DNA of 64,000 nucleotides from Kingdonia uniflora (lineage: Eukaryota; Streptophyta; Magnoliopsida; Ranunculales; Circaeasteraceae), in assembly GCA_014058105.1 (NCBI GenBank), contig JACGCM010000658.1, positions 310,001-374,000 on the forward strand, read 5' to 3'. Both the position numbers and the translations under genes were made by a program. The notes beneath the pieces are model-generated. The model worked only from the letters and a program-made list of their open reading frames with translations. It did no database searches and was not told where the DNA came from. The stretch's first letter is position 1, and every line of letters begins with the position of its first letter. Positions 45,371 through 55,221 of the stretch are shown here, piece by piece.

Positions 45371-45775
45371 ATCATAATTCTCAAGATGAAGAAGTTTGTC
45401 ATTCACTTAATGATGATTGATACTGGAAGCAGTATTAAGATTATCTTTCAGAGTACTATCAACCAAATGGGATTGGCCGATCAAGTTATTCCAAGTGACA
45501 CCGATCTCAGTGGATTCAATGGTTCTAAAGAAGAGTGAGTAGGCAATATTATCTTACCTATTATCGCAGGATCAACCACCATCGATGTCATCTTCTACGT
45601 AATCAACGCCAAATCTTGTTATCTCGCGATTATGGGCTGCTGCTGGATTCACAACATGGAAGAAATCGCTTCTACTTATCATCAAATAAAGGGTAGTCAA
45701 AAGCTTTTTCGAGCTTACGAAAACACCGTCTCAGCAATTCTAGATACCTCCAACAGATACGTTGCATAACAATTA
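45371..45775 (+). pseudogene. Aspartic protease of element C
   Basis: 'MMIDTGSSIKIIF' (active site intact) and 'TTIDVIFYVINAKSCYLAI'. About 12 codons are missing between 'STYHQ' and 'IKGSQK' compared with B. One stop (TGA) is at 45536. Confidence 0.75.
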
Positions 45776-45839
45776 TAGAAAGCTGATCATCTTGATCAGC
45801 CATCTACAGAAGAGCCTATAGAATATATCTACAATTGAT

Positions 45840-47400
45840 AGACCTAGCAGAGGTAGTTTCATCGGAATTAAGCTGGTTCAGCATGATAAGGATGCTCTCA
45901 TTCAGTTCTTACAGCTAAATCGAGACGTTTTTGTGTGGACTTTCGAAGAGATGCCTGGGGTCAATCCGGCTAAGGCATATCACAAATTGTCTATCAATAT
46001 TAATACCACAACGGTCAAATAGAAACAACGGTGATAGTCACCTCGACTTCGCGTTGAAGTTAACATGGAGATTGAGAAATTAATCAAAGTGAGATTCATT
46101 CGAGAAGCCAAATATCCAGATTGGATATCCAACATCGTTGCTGTCCCAAAAAAGAATGGAAAAGTCAAAGTTTGTGTAGATTTCACCGATCTAAATAAAC
46201 ATACTCCAAATGACAGTTTCCCTCTTCCCAATATTCATCAAATTCGTGATTCTACAGCAGGTCCTGAACTTCTATCTATGATGGATACTGCTTCTGGATA
46301 CAATCAAATTCTACTCATGGAAGAAGATTAAGAAAAGACCACTTTCATTACTAAAAGAGGATTTTTATGCTACAAAGTCATGCCCTTCAAACTCAAAAAT
46401 ACAGGCATGACTTATCAACGGTTGATTACTACTATGTTCAAAACACATCTTGGGAAAGTCGTGGAAGTCTACATTAACGATCTCTTATGCAAGAGCATAT
46501 AGTCCACCAGCCACATTACAGATCTCAATACAATATTAAATATTCTTCAATCTTATAGAATGCGTCGGAATCCTGATAAGTATAAACTTGAAGTACATTC
46601 AGGTCGATTTCCCGGTCATCTTATCAGCAAAAAAGAGATCGAGGCCGATCCAGATTAAATTCGGGATCCCCTCAACATGCCATCTCTAAAAATGGCGAAA
46701 GAAGTATATAAACTTGCCGGCAAGATTGCCGCTATCAACCAATTCATTTCAAAATATTCAGTCCGATGTCATTGGCTGTTCTTACTACTCCGCGGTTGTA
46801 CCAAACGAGGAAAAGTTTAACCAAATACAGAGGTTTAATGGACATCAGAATGCGAAGAAACTTTTCAGGATCTCAAAACCTATTTAGGGAGGTCTCCCAT
46901 AATGAGCACCCATATAGATAATGAAGAATTTATTATCTACCTAGTAGTTACATATACTTTAATCGGCTCGGTTCTCATTCGACTTGAAGGGAAAATCCAG
47001 AAGCTAGTCTATTTTATCAGCAAAACCCTCACTTCAGCAGAAATGAGGTATTATAAAATCGAGAGACTTCTTCTAACTCTTGTTTACACTTCATAGAAAC
47101 TCAAGCACTACTTCCAAGCTCATTTAGTCAAAGTCATGGCGAACTACCCATATCGAGAGGTTCTATCCAAAAAATAAAAATTTAGGAGAGTATAATAATG
47201 GTCAGTCAGTTTGGGAGAATATGATATCAAGTTCGAACAACGTCATTTCAAAAAGGGTAAGGCCATTGGTAATTTTCTCTCGGATTTTCCAGTGGAAGAT
47301 CCCGAGTGGGAAGAACACGATTCTAACCTTGCAGAGGAAATTACAGAAGATCCGCCCCCCAAAGTATTCGACAAGCGAGGTGGATGGATTACAAGGAAAG
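45840..47400 (+). pseudogene. Reverse transcriptase and native RNase H of element C
   Basis: RT: 'EIEKLIKVRFIREAKYPDW', 'VKVCVDFTDLNKHTPND', 'SMMDTASGYNQILL', 'MPFKLKNTGMTYQR', 'EVYINDLLCKS' (first YxDD Asp is Asn). RNase H: 'STHIDNEEFIIYLVVTY', 'YFISKTLTSAEMRYYKIE', then the connection 'GEYDIKFEQRHFKKGKA'. Stops at 46329, about 46500, 46657, 46817 and others. Unlike B, the second half of RNase H is present. Confidence 0.85.
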
Positions 47401-47880
47401 GGTAGAGACTTCTCTTAGATGGTTCAGCAGGACCCGCACGGTCAGGAATTAGAATTGTACTGATTACCCCTTATAACGACAGGATTGAGAAATCAATCCG
47501 CTTAGATTTTAAAGCCTCCAACAAAGTTACCGAATACGAAGCTCTCATTTATGGACTCGACCTCGCACTAGAGCTCAGTATTCCAGAACTCTTAGTTTAC
47601 ACAGATTCACTACTCATCGTCTACCATTACTCTGAGTAATATAAGATGAATGGGAAAATGATCGAATACGTAGCCCTTATTACAGATAGGATGAGCAAGT
47701 TTGCACAAGCAACTCTCTATTATCTTCCACGAGGTGAAAACAGACACATCGATTCCTTGGCATATCTAGCCGGGGTCTTGGGAACAAAAGCTCGATATCT
47801 CCAGATCGAAGTAATTTTAACCCCTAACATTGATCGCATTTCTGCATGCACGATCAACACTGGGGGCAATAAAGGGGAAG
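47401..47880 (+). pseudogene. Archaeal-type RNase H domain of element C
   Basis: 'LLLDGSAGPARSGIRIVLI' (Asp), 'KVTEYEALIYGLDLALE' (Glu), 'LLVYTDSLLIVYHYSE' (Asp), 'YLPRGENRHIDSLAYLAG' (His, Asp): all expected catalytic residues are visible. Stops at 47403 and 47638. Confidence 0.85.
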
Positions 47881-48617
47881 ACGACGATTGGTAAAAGCCC
47901 TTCCTAGACTACCTCAGTATTGATAATAAATGCAACGAACTACGTCCAGTGGATAGAAAGGAGCGCCGACAGCGGATTGACAACTCAAAGTACTACACAA
48001 ATCAAAATGGTTCATTATACCGCCGTTCAGTCATGGGGCCTTACCTCAAGTGCCTCTTCAGAAAGAAAGCGAATGTGATGCTCTGTAATTTACATGAAAG
48101 AACTTGTAGCTCCCACGCCACAGGTCGATCACTCCCAAAAAGAGCCATTATACAAGGAGTATTCTGGCTGGGCATGCACAAGCAAGCAGAAGAATACTCA
48201 TGCAAATGTGATACATGTCAATGACATGGACAAATGATACGCGCCCCAGCGTTCGAACTACATGCAAAAAAATGTTTTGGCCATTCAAAAGATGGGCACT
48301 CAATCTTGTCGGCGAATTTCCTAATTCTTCAGGTAATCGCCGATACCTACTCATAGCTACAAATTATTTTATAAAATGGGTAGAGGCAGTTCTACTCTGT
48401 CGAACCAGCGAAGAAGAGGTCATCTCTTTTATCTGGGAACACATAATTACTCGGTTTGGATGCCCCCACCTAATTCGTATCGATAATGGGCCACAATTTG
48501 TTAGAGAAAAAGTCGTAGCTTTCCTCAACTTACACAATATCATCCACTCACCATCTAATCCCTACTACCCTCAAGGCAATGGCCAAGCTGAAATCGCCAA
48601 CAAAGCCATCGTGGATG
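47881..48617 (+). pseudogene. Integrase of element C, N-terminal zinc region and core
   Basis: Zinc region: 'LHERTCSSHATGRS' and 'CKCDTCQ' keep HHCC. Core: 'LIATNYFIKWVEA' (the first Asp is Asn), 'LIRIDNGPQFV' (Asp) and 'GNGQAEIANKAIVD' (Glu). It is interrupted at 48617 after GTGGATG by the CACTA-type insertion and resumes at 51380. Confidence 0.85.
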
Positions 48618-48974
48618 CACTACAACAAATATGGGTTTTTACGTTATTAAAAAAATGACGTAAAAGGGATTTAACGTCGTTTGTACAAATGACGTCGAAG
48701 GCAATGACGTGGAAAGGTAGGAACCAACAACGTCATTAAATAAGTAGCATGAAAAGGTAGGTACTAACGTCATTTATTAAGTGATGTGTAAGGGGTTTCA
48801 AAAAATGATGGCATCGATACCTAATTCCGGTGGTCGACCGGCTAGTATATTCTATTGGCTTCACTAAATAACGTCATTAAAAATGACGTAGTTAAAATCT
48901 TTTAACGTTATATTTGAAGTGGCGTGGTAGGGTTTTCATACATCACAAATGACACTTTTAAAATGACGTCAATA

Positions 48975-49560
48975 CCTCGAAAAATACAAAAAAAATAAAT
49001 TAAAAATCAAATATTGCCCATCACCTCGCCTCCCTCGCCAAAACTCTCTAGGACCACCACCATATTATACCAAAAGCCAAAATATTTGGCTAAATTATAT
49101 TACCTTCATTAAATACAATGTGTCCAAACTCAATCACTTCATTAATTGGATTACAGAGCTAAATCATTGGTAAACTTAACCAATGCACAAAAAAATTAAT
49201 AAAACAACCATAAAGAAATGTTTCAGATATTTCATTGCCAGAATACTTTCAGCTTTTGTGTGCCTATGTTTGTTTCTACTAATCTGGATCAATTTGCAAA
49301 CCTGTCAAAGTATACAAAACATTAGCTATAAATGTGAGCTTACGAATAATAGGAGTACCGAATTTTACATTTGCTACATACTGTACTATAAATGTTAATA
49401 AGTGTTAGTATCTCACATGTCTATCATTATACTTTGAATACACAATAAGATTTTGGCAATCGTAAAAGAAAATAAAAGAATACAAAACAAGAGAAGAGAA
49501 GAAAAATACCTATTTATTTGAAGGATTCCACCTCCGTGACAACCAATATCAGTTTGTTGC
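48975..49560. other. AT-rich filler between CACTA subterminal region and EXO84 fragment
   Basis: No recognised coding region. A 71-codon open stretch at 49183-49398 has Cys- and Phe-rich composition without a known domain. Confidence 0.4.
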
Positions 49561-49579
49561 AACTACTGCTTGAAGATGC

Positions 49580-51352
49580 TTGAAGGCGATGCTTGAAGAT
49601 CAGCTTGTTGAGATCACCGAACAACCATCAGTTAACATTTATGAACTTAAGAATGCATTGTCTGCCTTGCTGCAACTTGGTAAAGGTCCTCTGTCACAGC
49701 AGCTACTGCTGAAAGCATATGGATCTCGCCTTCTGAAGAAAATTGATGGGTTTCTTCCTTCATGTTCAATTTATGAGGAAACCTACCCTGTAACTTTATC
49801 AAAGCTCAATGCTCGTATTTTCAACAATTTTACTGACGACAAAAGAATCTGGCTTGATATTTGGTGACATGCCTGTATATACAAATAGAATTGTGCAGTG
49901 GGCAGAATGAGAAATAGAGTCTTTCATACGACTGGTGAAGGAGAATGCTCCCTCATCTAAGACGGTTACCACTCTACGTGCAGCAAGCATCTGTGTTCAG
50001 GCGAGTTTTAATTACTACTCAATATTGGAATCACAGGGTCTGAAGCTCTCTAAGTTGCTTATGGTTCTTTTGCAACCGTACGTTGAAGTGGTTATGGAGA
50101 TGAACTTTAGACGAGCTTGATCGATGCTTCTTAACTTTGAAGGAAATGATGACATATTACCACCTCAGATTGTATCTGCGCCACATGGTCTTACAGCTTC
50201 TTTATTAGATAGTATGTACGCTGACAGTGGAACAATATTCATATTCCTTGTTAAAGATACGATGCAACAATTAATTCCAGAGGTTATTTCTCATTTTGGG
50301 GCAACAGTTTTAATGAAGATATCTCATTTCTTTGATGAGTATGTGGAAATTTTGATTAAAGCATTACCAGGACCATCTGAAGATGAGAACCTTGCAGAAA
50401 ATAAAGAGTATATATATATTATAAGGCTGAAACTGATTCCCAGCAGCTCACACTTTTGGGAACTGCATTTACTGTAGCTGATGAACTACTACCGATGGCT
50501 GTTTCAAGGATTTGGAGTAGGCAAAGTGAGTTAATAGAACCAGGTAGTGGGCCTGCTGAAAATGTTGGACCTGCTACTAGTGCCATATAATTTAAGGACT
50601 GGAAGCGACATCTTCAACACTCTCTGGATAAACTCAGAGATCATTTAAGTCGACAATATGTTTTGAACTTTATATACTCCAGAGAAGGCAAAACCTGATT
50701 AGATGCACAAATTTACTTACATGGGATAGGAGAAGATCTATATTAAGACTCCCAACCATTGGCTTCACTGCCATTCTATGCTTTGTTTGGAAAGTTACAA
50801 CAGTTGGCCACAGTTGCTGGAGACGTATTACTTGGGAAAGAGAAGATACAGAAAATTTTACTTGCCAGGCTAATAGAAATGGTAGTAATGTGGCTATCGG
50901 ATGACCAGGAGTTTTGCGATGTCTTTGAGGATGATTCATGCCACCTTCACCCACTTGGGTTGCAGCAGTTAATACTTGATATGTACTTCACCGTTCAAAT
51001 TGCTATTTACGGAGGTTACCCATCCCGAAACGTTCAACAGATAACATCAACAATAATTGCTTGAGCTATCAAAACCTTCTCTGCCAAAGGTATCGACCCA
51101 CACAATACACTTCCTAAGGATGAGTGGTTTGTTAATAGTGCAAAGACGGCAATAAAAAAGCTTCTCTTGAAGACATCAGGTTCTGAGGCCTCAGATACTG
51201 GCGATGTACACATTACTTTACATGATGAGATCATTTCAGATTTTGACAATACTGGTTATTGTGTCTCAAATATCGAGTCCTCTTATTCCTTTGCTTCTGC
51301 AAATATGGGTGAGGTGGAAAGTCTGAATTACTTCACAGATCCCAAAGCTTGA
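49580..51352 (+). pseudogene. EXO84B: Exocyst subunit EXO84 (EXO84B-like) pseudogene fragment
   Basis: Six open stretches in changing frames together cover the C-terminal two thirds of plant EXO84B. Recognised: 'MLEDQLVEITEQPSV' (49583), 'KLGKGP'-like 'QLGKGPLSQQLLLKAYGSRL', '[12 protein letters not shown]', '[15 protein letters not shown]', 'AETDSQQLTLLGTAFTVADE', 'DKLRDHLSRQYVLNFIYS', '[20 protein letters not shown]', 'WLSDDQEF', 'TFSAKGIDPHN'. EXO84 is a subunit of the exocyst vesicle-tethering complex at the plasma membrane. Frameshifts are near 49850, 50435 and 50710, with about ten stops. The alignment is continuous with no intron, suggesting capture of a cDNA. It lies in a CACTA-type insertion within a retrotransposon, so it is not functional. 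Confidence 0.85.
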
Positions 51353-51376
51353 GAAGCATCCTTTTATATTCACTAT

Positions 51377-51900
51377 ATGAACTCAAGAAAAAGCTTCATT
51401 CACAGAAAAAAGGAAACTGGGTTTGAAAACTTCCTTATGCCTTATAGGCATATCATACTACTCTATGCCAATCAACTGGTTGCCTACCGTTCCTCCTTAT
51501 CTATGGGACCGAATCCTTTATTCCCTCAGAATATCATCATCCAGTCAAAGATCACGAGCTAACTGACAAAAAAAATGAGTTCAAATTGGCCTACAACCTC
51601 AATTGGATCGATGAGACCAGAGAACGCGCCATCACCAACCTAGGTCGATATCACCATATGCTGGTTAGTTCGTACAATAAACGAGTCAGAAGCCGTACCT
51701 TCCAAATCGACGATCTCGTCCTCAGAGAAATCCCTCAACACAGAAAAGAGCCTTATACTGAGAAACTTGCAAAAAATTGGGAGGGTCCATTCTTTATCAC
51801 AGGTCACTCAGGCCTGGGATCATATTACCTTATTACAGAAGAGGGAGTTCATATCTCAAATCCTTGGAATACTAGGCAACTAAAATGGTACTATCGTTAA
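51377..51900 (+). pseudogene. Integrase C-terminal part of element C
   Basis: Resumes with 'LKKKLHSQKKGNW' and, after frame changes, 'NEFKLAYNLNWIDETRERA' and 'NWEGPFFITGHSGLGSYYL' to 'NTRQLKWYYR', stop TAA 51898-51900. The last 104 codons are open. No chromodomain. Confidence 0.85.
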
Positions 51901-52020
51901 GTCCCTCACTACTCCATTTCAATTTCTCGCTTTTTCATTCCAAAAGTGTGATTTCCATCTCCATCCAATGTACATCCTTTCTATTCAATGAAAACTTTTA
52001 AGTTTTTTTTTCTCTCACAT

Positions 52021-52610
52021 ATCTAGTTAAAACAAGGATAACACTTGGTTTGACTGACTCTACTAAATTTCATAGATTAAAGCATAGGTAATACTAGCTT
52101 TCAATCGACCTCTATACCAGTTAAAACATGGATAATACTTGATTTGACTGACTCTACTAAATTTTCAAGATTAAAATAAAGGTAATACTGGTTTTTAATC
52201 AAGAAGCTCTACCAGGCATAAGATAAAGCAAAGGTAAAACTAGCTTTCATCTCACTCAATATGGCTGGGACATCATACCAGTTAAAGCAAGAATAACACT
52301 TGATTTGACTGACTCTACTAAATTTTTGAGATTAAAACAAAGGTAATACTAGTTTTCAATCGAGGAGCTCTACCAGACATAAGATAAAGTAAAGGTAAAA
52401 CTAACTTTCATCTCACTCAATATGGTTGCGACACCATACCAGTTAAAGTCAGGTTAACATTTGATTTGACCGACTCTACTAAATTTCTGGGATTAAAACA
52501 AAGGTAATACAAGTTTTCAATCGAGGAGCTCTACCAGACATAAGATAAAACAAAGGTAAAAATAGCTTTCATCTCTCAATATGTCTGCGGCAAATACTTT
52601 TTCAGGTTAT
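52021..52610. repeat. 161-bp tandem repeat in the 3' region of element C
   Basis: 'CCAGTTAAA(A/G)CA.G.ATAACA' recurs with its CAG at 52118, 52279 and 52440 (161-bp period). A shorter copy (about 92 bp) begins near 52025, and the last unit ends near 52610. Internal sub-blocks 'AAGGTAA(T/A)ACTAG' repeat twice per unit, so the unit itself may derive from a shorter repeat. Confidence 0.88.
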
Positions 52611-52621
52611 ATATATAATAA

Positions 52622-54979
52622 CTACAATAGATTCTTTTCTGCTGTGGAGAGGTCAGCTACGCTTTCCCTTACTACAGGAGCATGACCAGCCATAAATTCT
52701 CAAGCTCGAACAGTCACAGCAATCCTACCCTGGTCTACCAATTCAGCAGGTCGATGGCCAAACTCCATTTCCAGGGAGTTCATGCAATTTCCTCGATCTA
52801 TATCAACTCTACAAATATATCCTCTTTATGGAAAATAGTCATGCAAGGTATTCCTCTCTAACTCAAGCCTTTTTTACCTCCTTTACAAAATAGGCGATCA
52901 CCGCCATCATCAATTCTGAGTGCGATGCCTCGGGTATAACTGCCTTAGAGAAATTTGCCCTCGCCCTCTAAAGGCAATTTTCCAACATCTTATACCGTTC
53001 TTTTTGCCATTCCATTTTACTATGTACTCGATCCATGAATGCGATGTTTTCTTCTACCTTCTTATCAGCCTTAGCTGATTCAGTTTGATTAATCACCCTC
53101 AACTCTACCACCTGAGCTCAAAGTGCCTCAATCTCACTGTTTAAATCTTCCCCAACCAGAGTTTTCTATAACAGCTCATCTTTCTTCTTTATTAAAATAT
53201 CCTTCCCTCTGATAGCCCAACCCACTCTAACCCTTATTCCCTAGAAAGAGCAGCATTCAACTTACTTTGGCACTCCCTTAACTGTTCATTTCCTTGTCGA
53301 AAACTACCTTGAGTTTGAGCCATAATTCCCTCTAGCTCCCTTATTCGGGTTGATAGGCTAACTACATCCCCTTGAACAAGGGAGACCTTTGCATCACTTT
53401 TATTCTTCCTCGAGCACTCCCAAACCTTGGCGTTTCTGGCACACGAATTGGCATGTGCAAATTTGGTCTTTAATTGTGCCATCCTTTCATTAAACTCATC
53501 ACACTTCCGTTGTACCGTTCGAAACTCCATATCGTTAGCAGGTAAAGTTGTATGCAACTGCTTAACCTCAACTTCAGAGGTAGATTGATCATCTTGAGTT
53601 TTCTTCAGCTCGCTATCTTTCTTAACCATTTTCTTCTTCAATCGTTCCAGCTCGTTTTTGGTATTCATTAGATCAGCTCGAGTTTGCTCCTGATCGTTCG
53701 TTTTGCTAGTCATTTGGTCCTCCAGACTTGACATAAAATGAATTAACCTTTCCTTTAATTTTTCTAATACCTGTATACGGTATTGAGCCATGTCAATATC
53801 CTTACTCTTTGCCATCAGCGCATCATTCTGACTTTTGAGCTTTGCTGCGTATTGTTTCATCTCTGCGAGCTCTTTTCGCCTTTTATTAATTTTGGCACCC
53901 TTTTCCTCGATCTTTCGAGCGAGGTCGATAACAGTTTGGGTTGCCTCCATAAGCTGTAAGTGTACCTTTACATGTTGATCTTCCCTGTCTTCATTCGCCT
54001 CTCTTATCTCATCAAATTCCTTCGTAAATTCTTGGTTACATTGGCGTATCTCATCTTTGCTTGAGCGAGCTGATTCCAATTCGACCTACATATTACAAAT
54101 ACAATATATCAAGTTCGATTCATAACACTCACTCAGCACATATATCTCTTTTCTAACGAGATATCTCTTTTTTGACATCTACTGTGGGAAACTACTTCTA
54201 AACTTACGGTCGAAGTACAGTCTCAGATGGATGACCAATAACACATACTTCCAGTTCTAAGATATACATTATCTATACTTTAATCTATAAATACTTTGAT
54301 ATTTTCTATACACCATTTTAGTGCCATTGCCCCTAAACCGATAACAGGTTTTTGGTCTGTCTCAACACTCTATTTTCTTTACTTTGTAGTTCTATACTAA
54401 TGAAGCATACAAGTCCAATATTTATTATTATTTTCTACCCTGTAGCTCTGCTTACAAAGACAATAGGGACGTTGAAACATCTCTTTCCTTATCAAGCTCA
54501 GTCTCTAAATCTTTTATTCTGAGGCGCATTTCCTTAAGTTCCTGCAACAAAGTTTACAAGAACAACTTAGCCTACATAATTCCATCCGACAAACAAGTTT
54601 TATCCTCCTCGACCCCGAGGCATATCCCCTTCATCAGACGAGTAGCCTACAAAATAAATAAAATCGACCTCATTGTTAGCTCGAATCATAATACAAATGC
54701 ATTACATATCCAAGCAAATAAGCTTACCATTTTGCTCATCTTCTCCTCCCTATTACGAGCTGGAAGCCTCGCCCTTTCTTCCACTCACCTTCCATGTCGG
54801 AATGTGAGTCTGACACATATCCAAATCCTTCCCTCACAACGCTGCTATACCACCTTCGTGACTTAGTCTCTGGAACTCTCTCACGCTTTGACTGTTGATC
54901 ACTCTCAGTTAATTTCTCACAAGATTCTCTGCCATTTCTTCTCTTTCCTCTTTCACTGCTCTTCAAGTTTTTAGAAGTT
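52622..54979 (-). pseudogene. Element C antisense gene (coiled-coil protein)
   Basis: Minus strand. An open stretch of 281 codons (54079-53234) is coiled coil throughout ('ELERLKKKMVKKDSELKKT'; 'AQYRIQVLEKLKERL' matches B's 'AEYRIRALNDKI'). It has a basic segment at 54940-54890 ('ERGKRRNGRE'). The C-terminal module at 52900-52700 reads 'AVIAYFVKEVKKA', 'CRVDIDRGNCM' and 'AELVDQGRIAV', matching B and D; stop at 52622-52624. The N-terminal 'YGL.+PL' domain found in A, B, D and E is not found here, so it has probably been deleted. The 281-codon piece is the longest uninterrupted coiled coil among the copies. Function is unknown. Confidence 0.65.
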
Positions 54980-55010
54980 GAGAAATGTTTGAATGATGAA
55001 GATAAAGTAT

Positions 55011-55018
55011 TATTTATA
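55011..55018 (-). promoter_or_regulatory. TATA box of the C antisense gene
   Basis: Minus strand TATAAATA preceded by CCAGCAGTTAGAGAGAG, the same context as in D (CCAGCGGTTAGA..TATAAATA). It lies within a longer open stretch (55221-54736), which I therefore treat as promoter-proximal sequence with a fortuitous frame. Confidence 0.55.
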
Positions 55019-55221
55019 TTTTCTCTCTCTAACTGCTGGCAGTTATTGAGCCTCGTACGAGCCGTCCTCAATTTTGGAACTGAGGCATCCCTTCCACTAT
55101 CAATGTCAGACGTCTTGCATCTTTTCGGTAAAAACATTTTCTCATCATTACCCTTTACCCTATATTTTATTCTATTTTCATATCTATTTTTTAAATTTCC
55201 CTCTGACCTCCTCACACTCAT

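Larger units (their letters stand above)
48618..51376 (+). mobile_element. CACTA-type insertion carrying an EXO84 fragment, right terminus missing
   Basis: Left end CACTACAACAAATATGGG is a CACTA (En/Spm) terminal inverted repeat. The next 350 bases are dense in subterminal TGACGT/ACGTCA motifs. The integrase reading frame is broken between GTGGATG and ATGAACTCAAG, so ATG is a candidate 3-bp target duplication (48615-48617 and 51377-51379). No matching inverted end (..TAGTG) or subterminal repeats are seen at the right; gene-derived sequence reaches the junction. Confidence 0.65.

Noticed and set aside
54736..55221. 161-codon minus-strand open stretch as a separate gene
   Set aside because: It contains the TATA box whose context is conserved with D and is better read as promoter plus start of the antisense gene; the possible coding match to B is kept as a finding.
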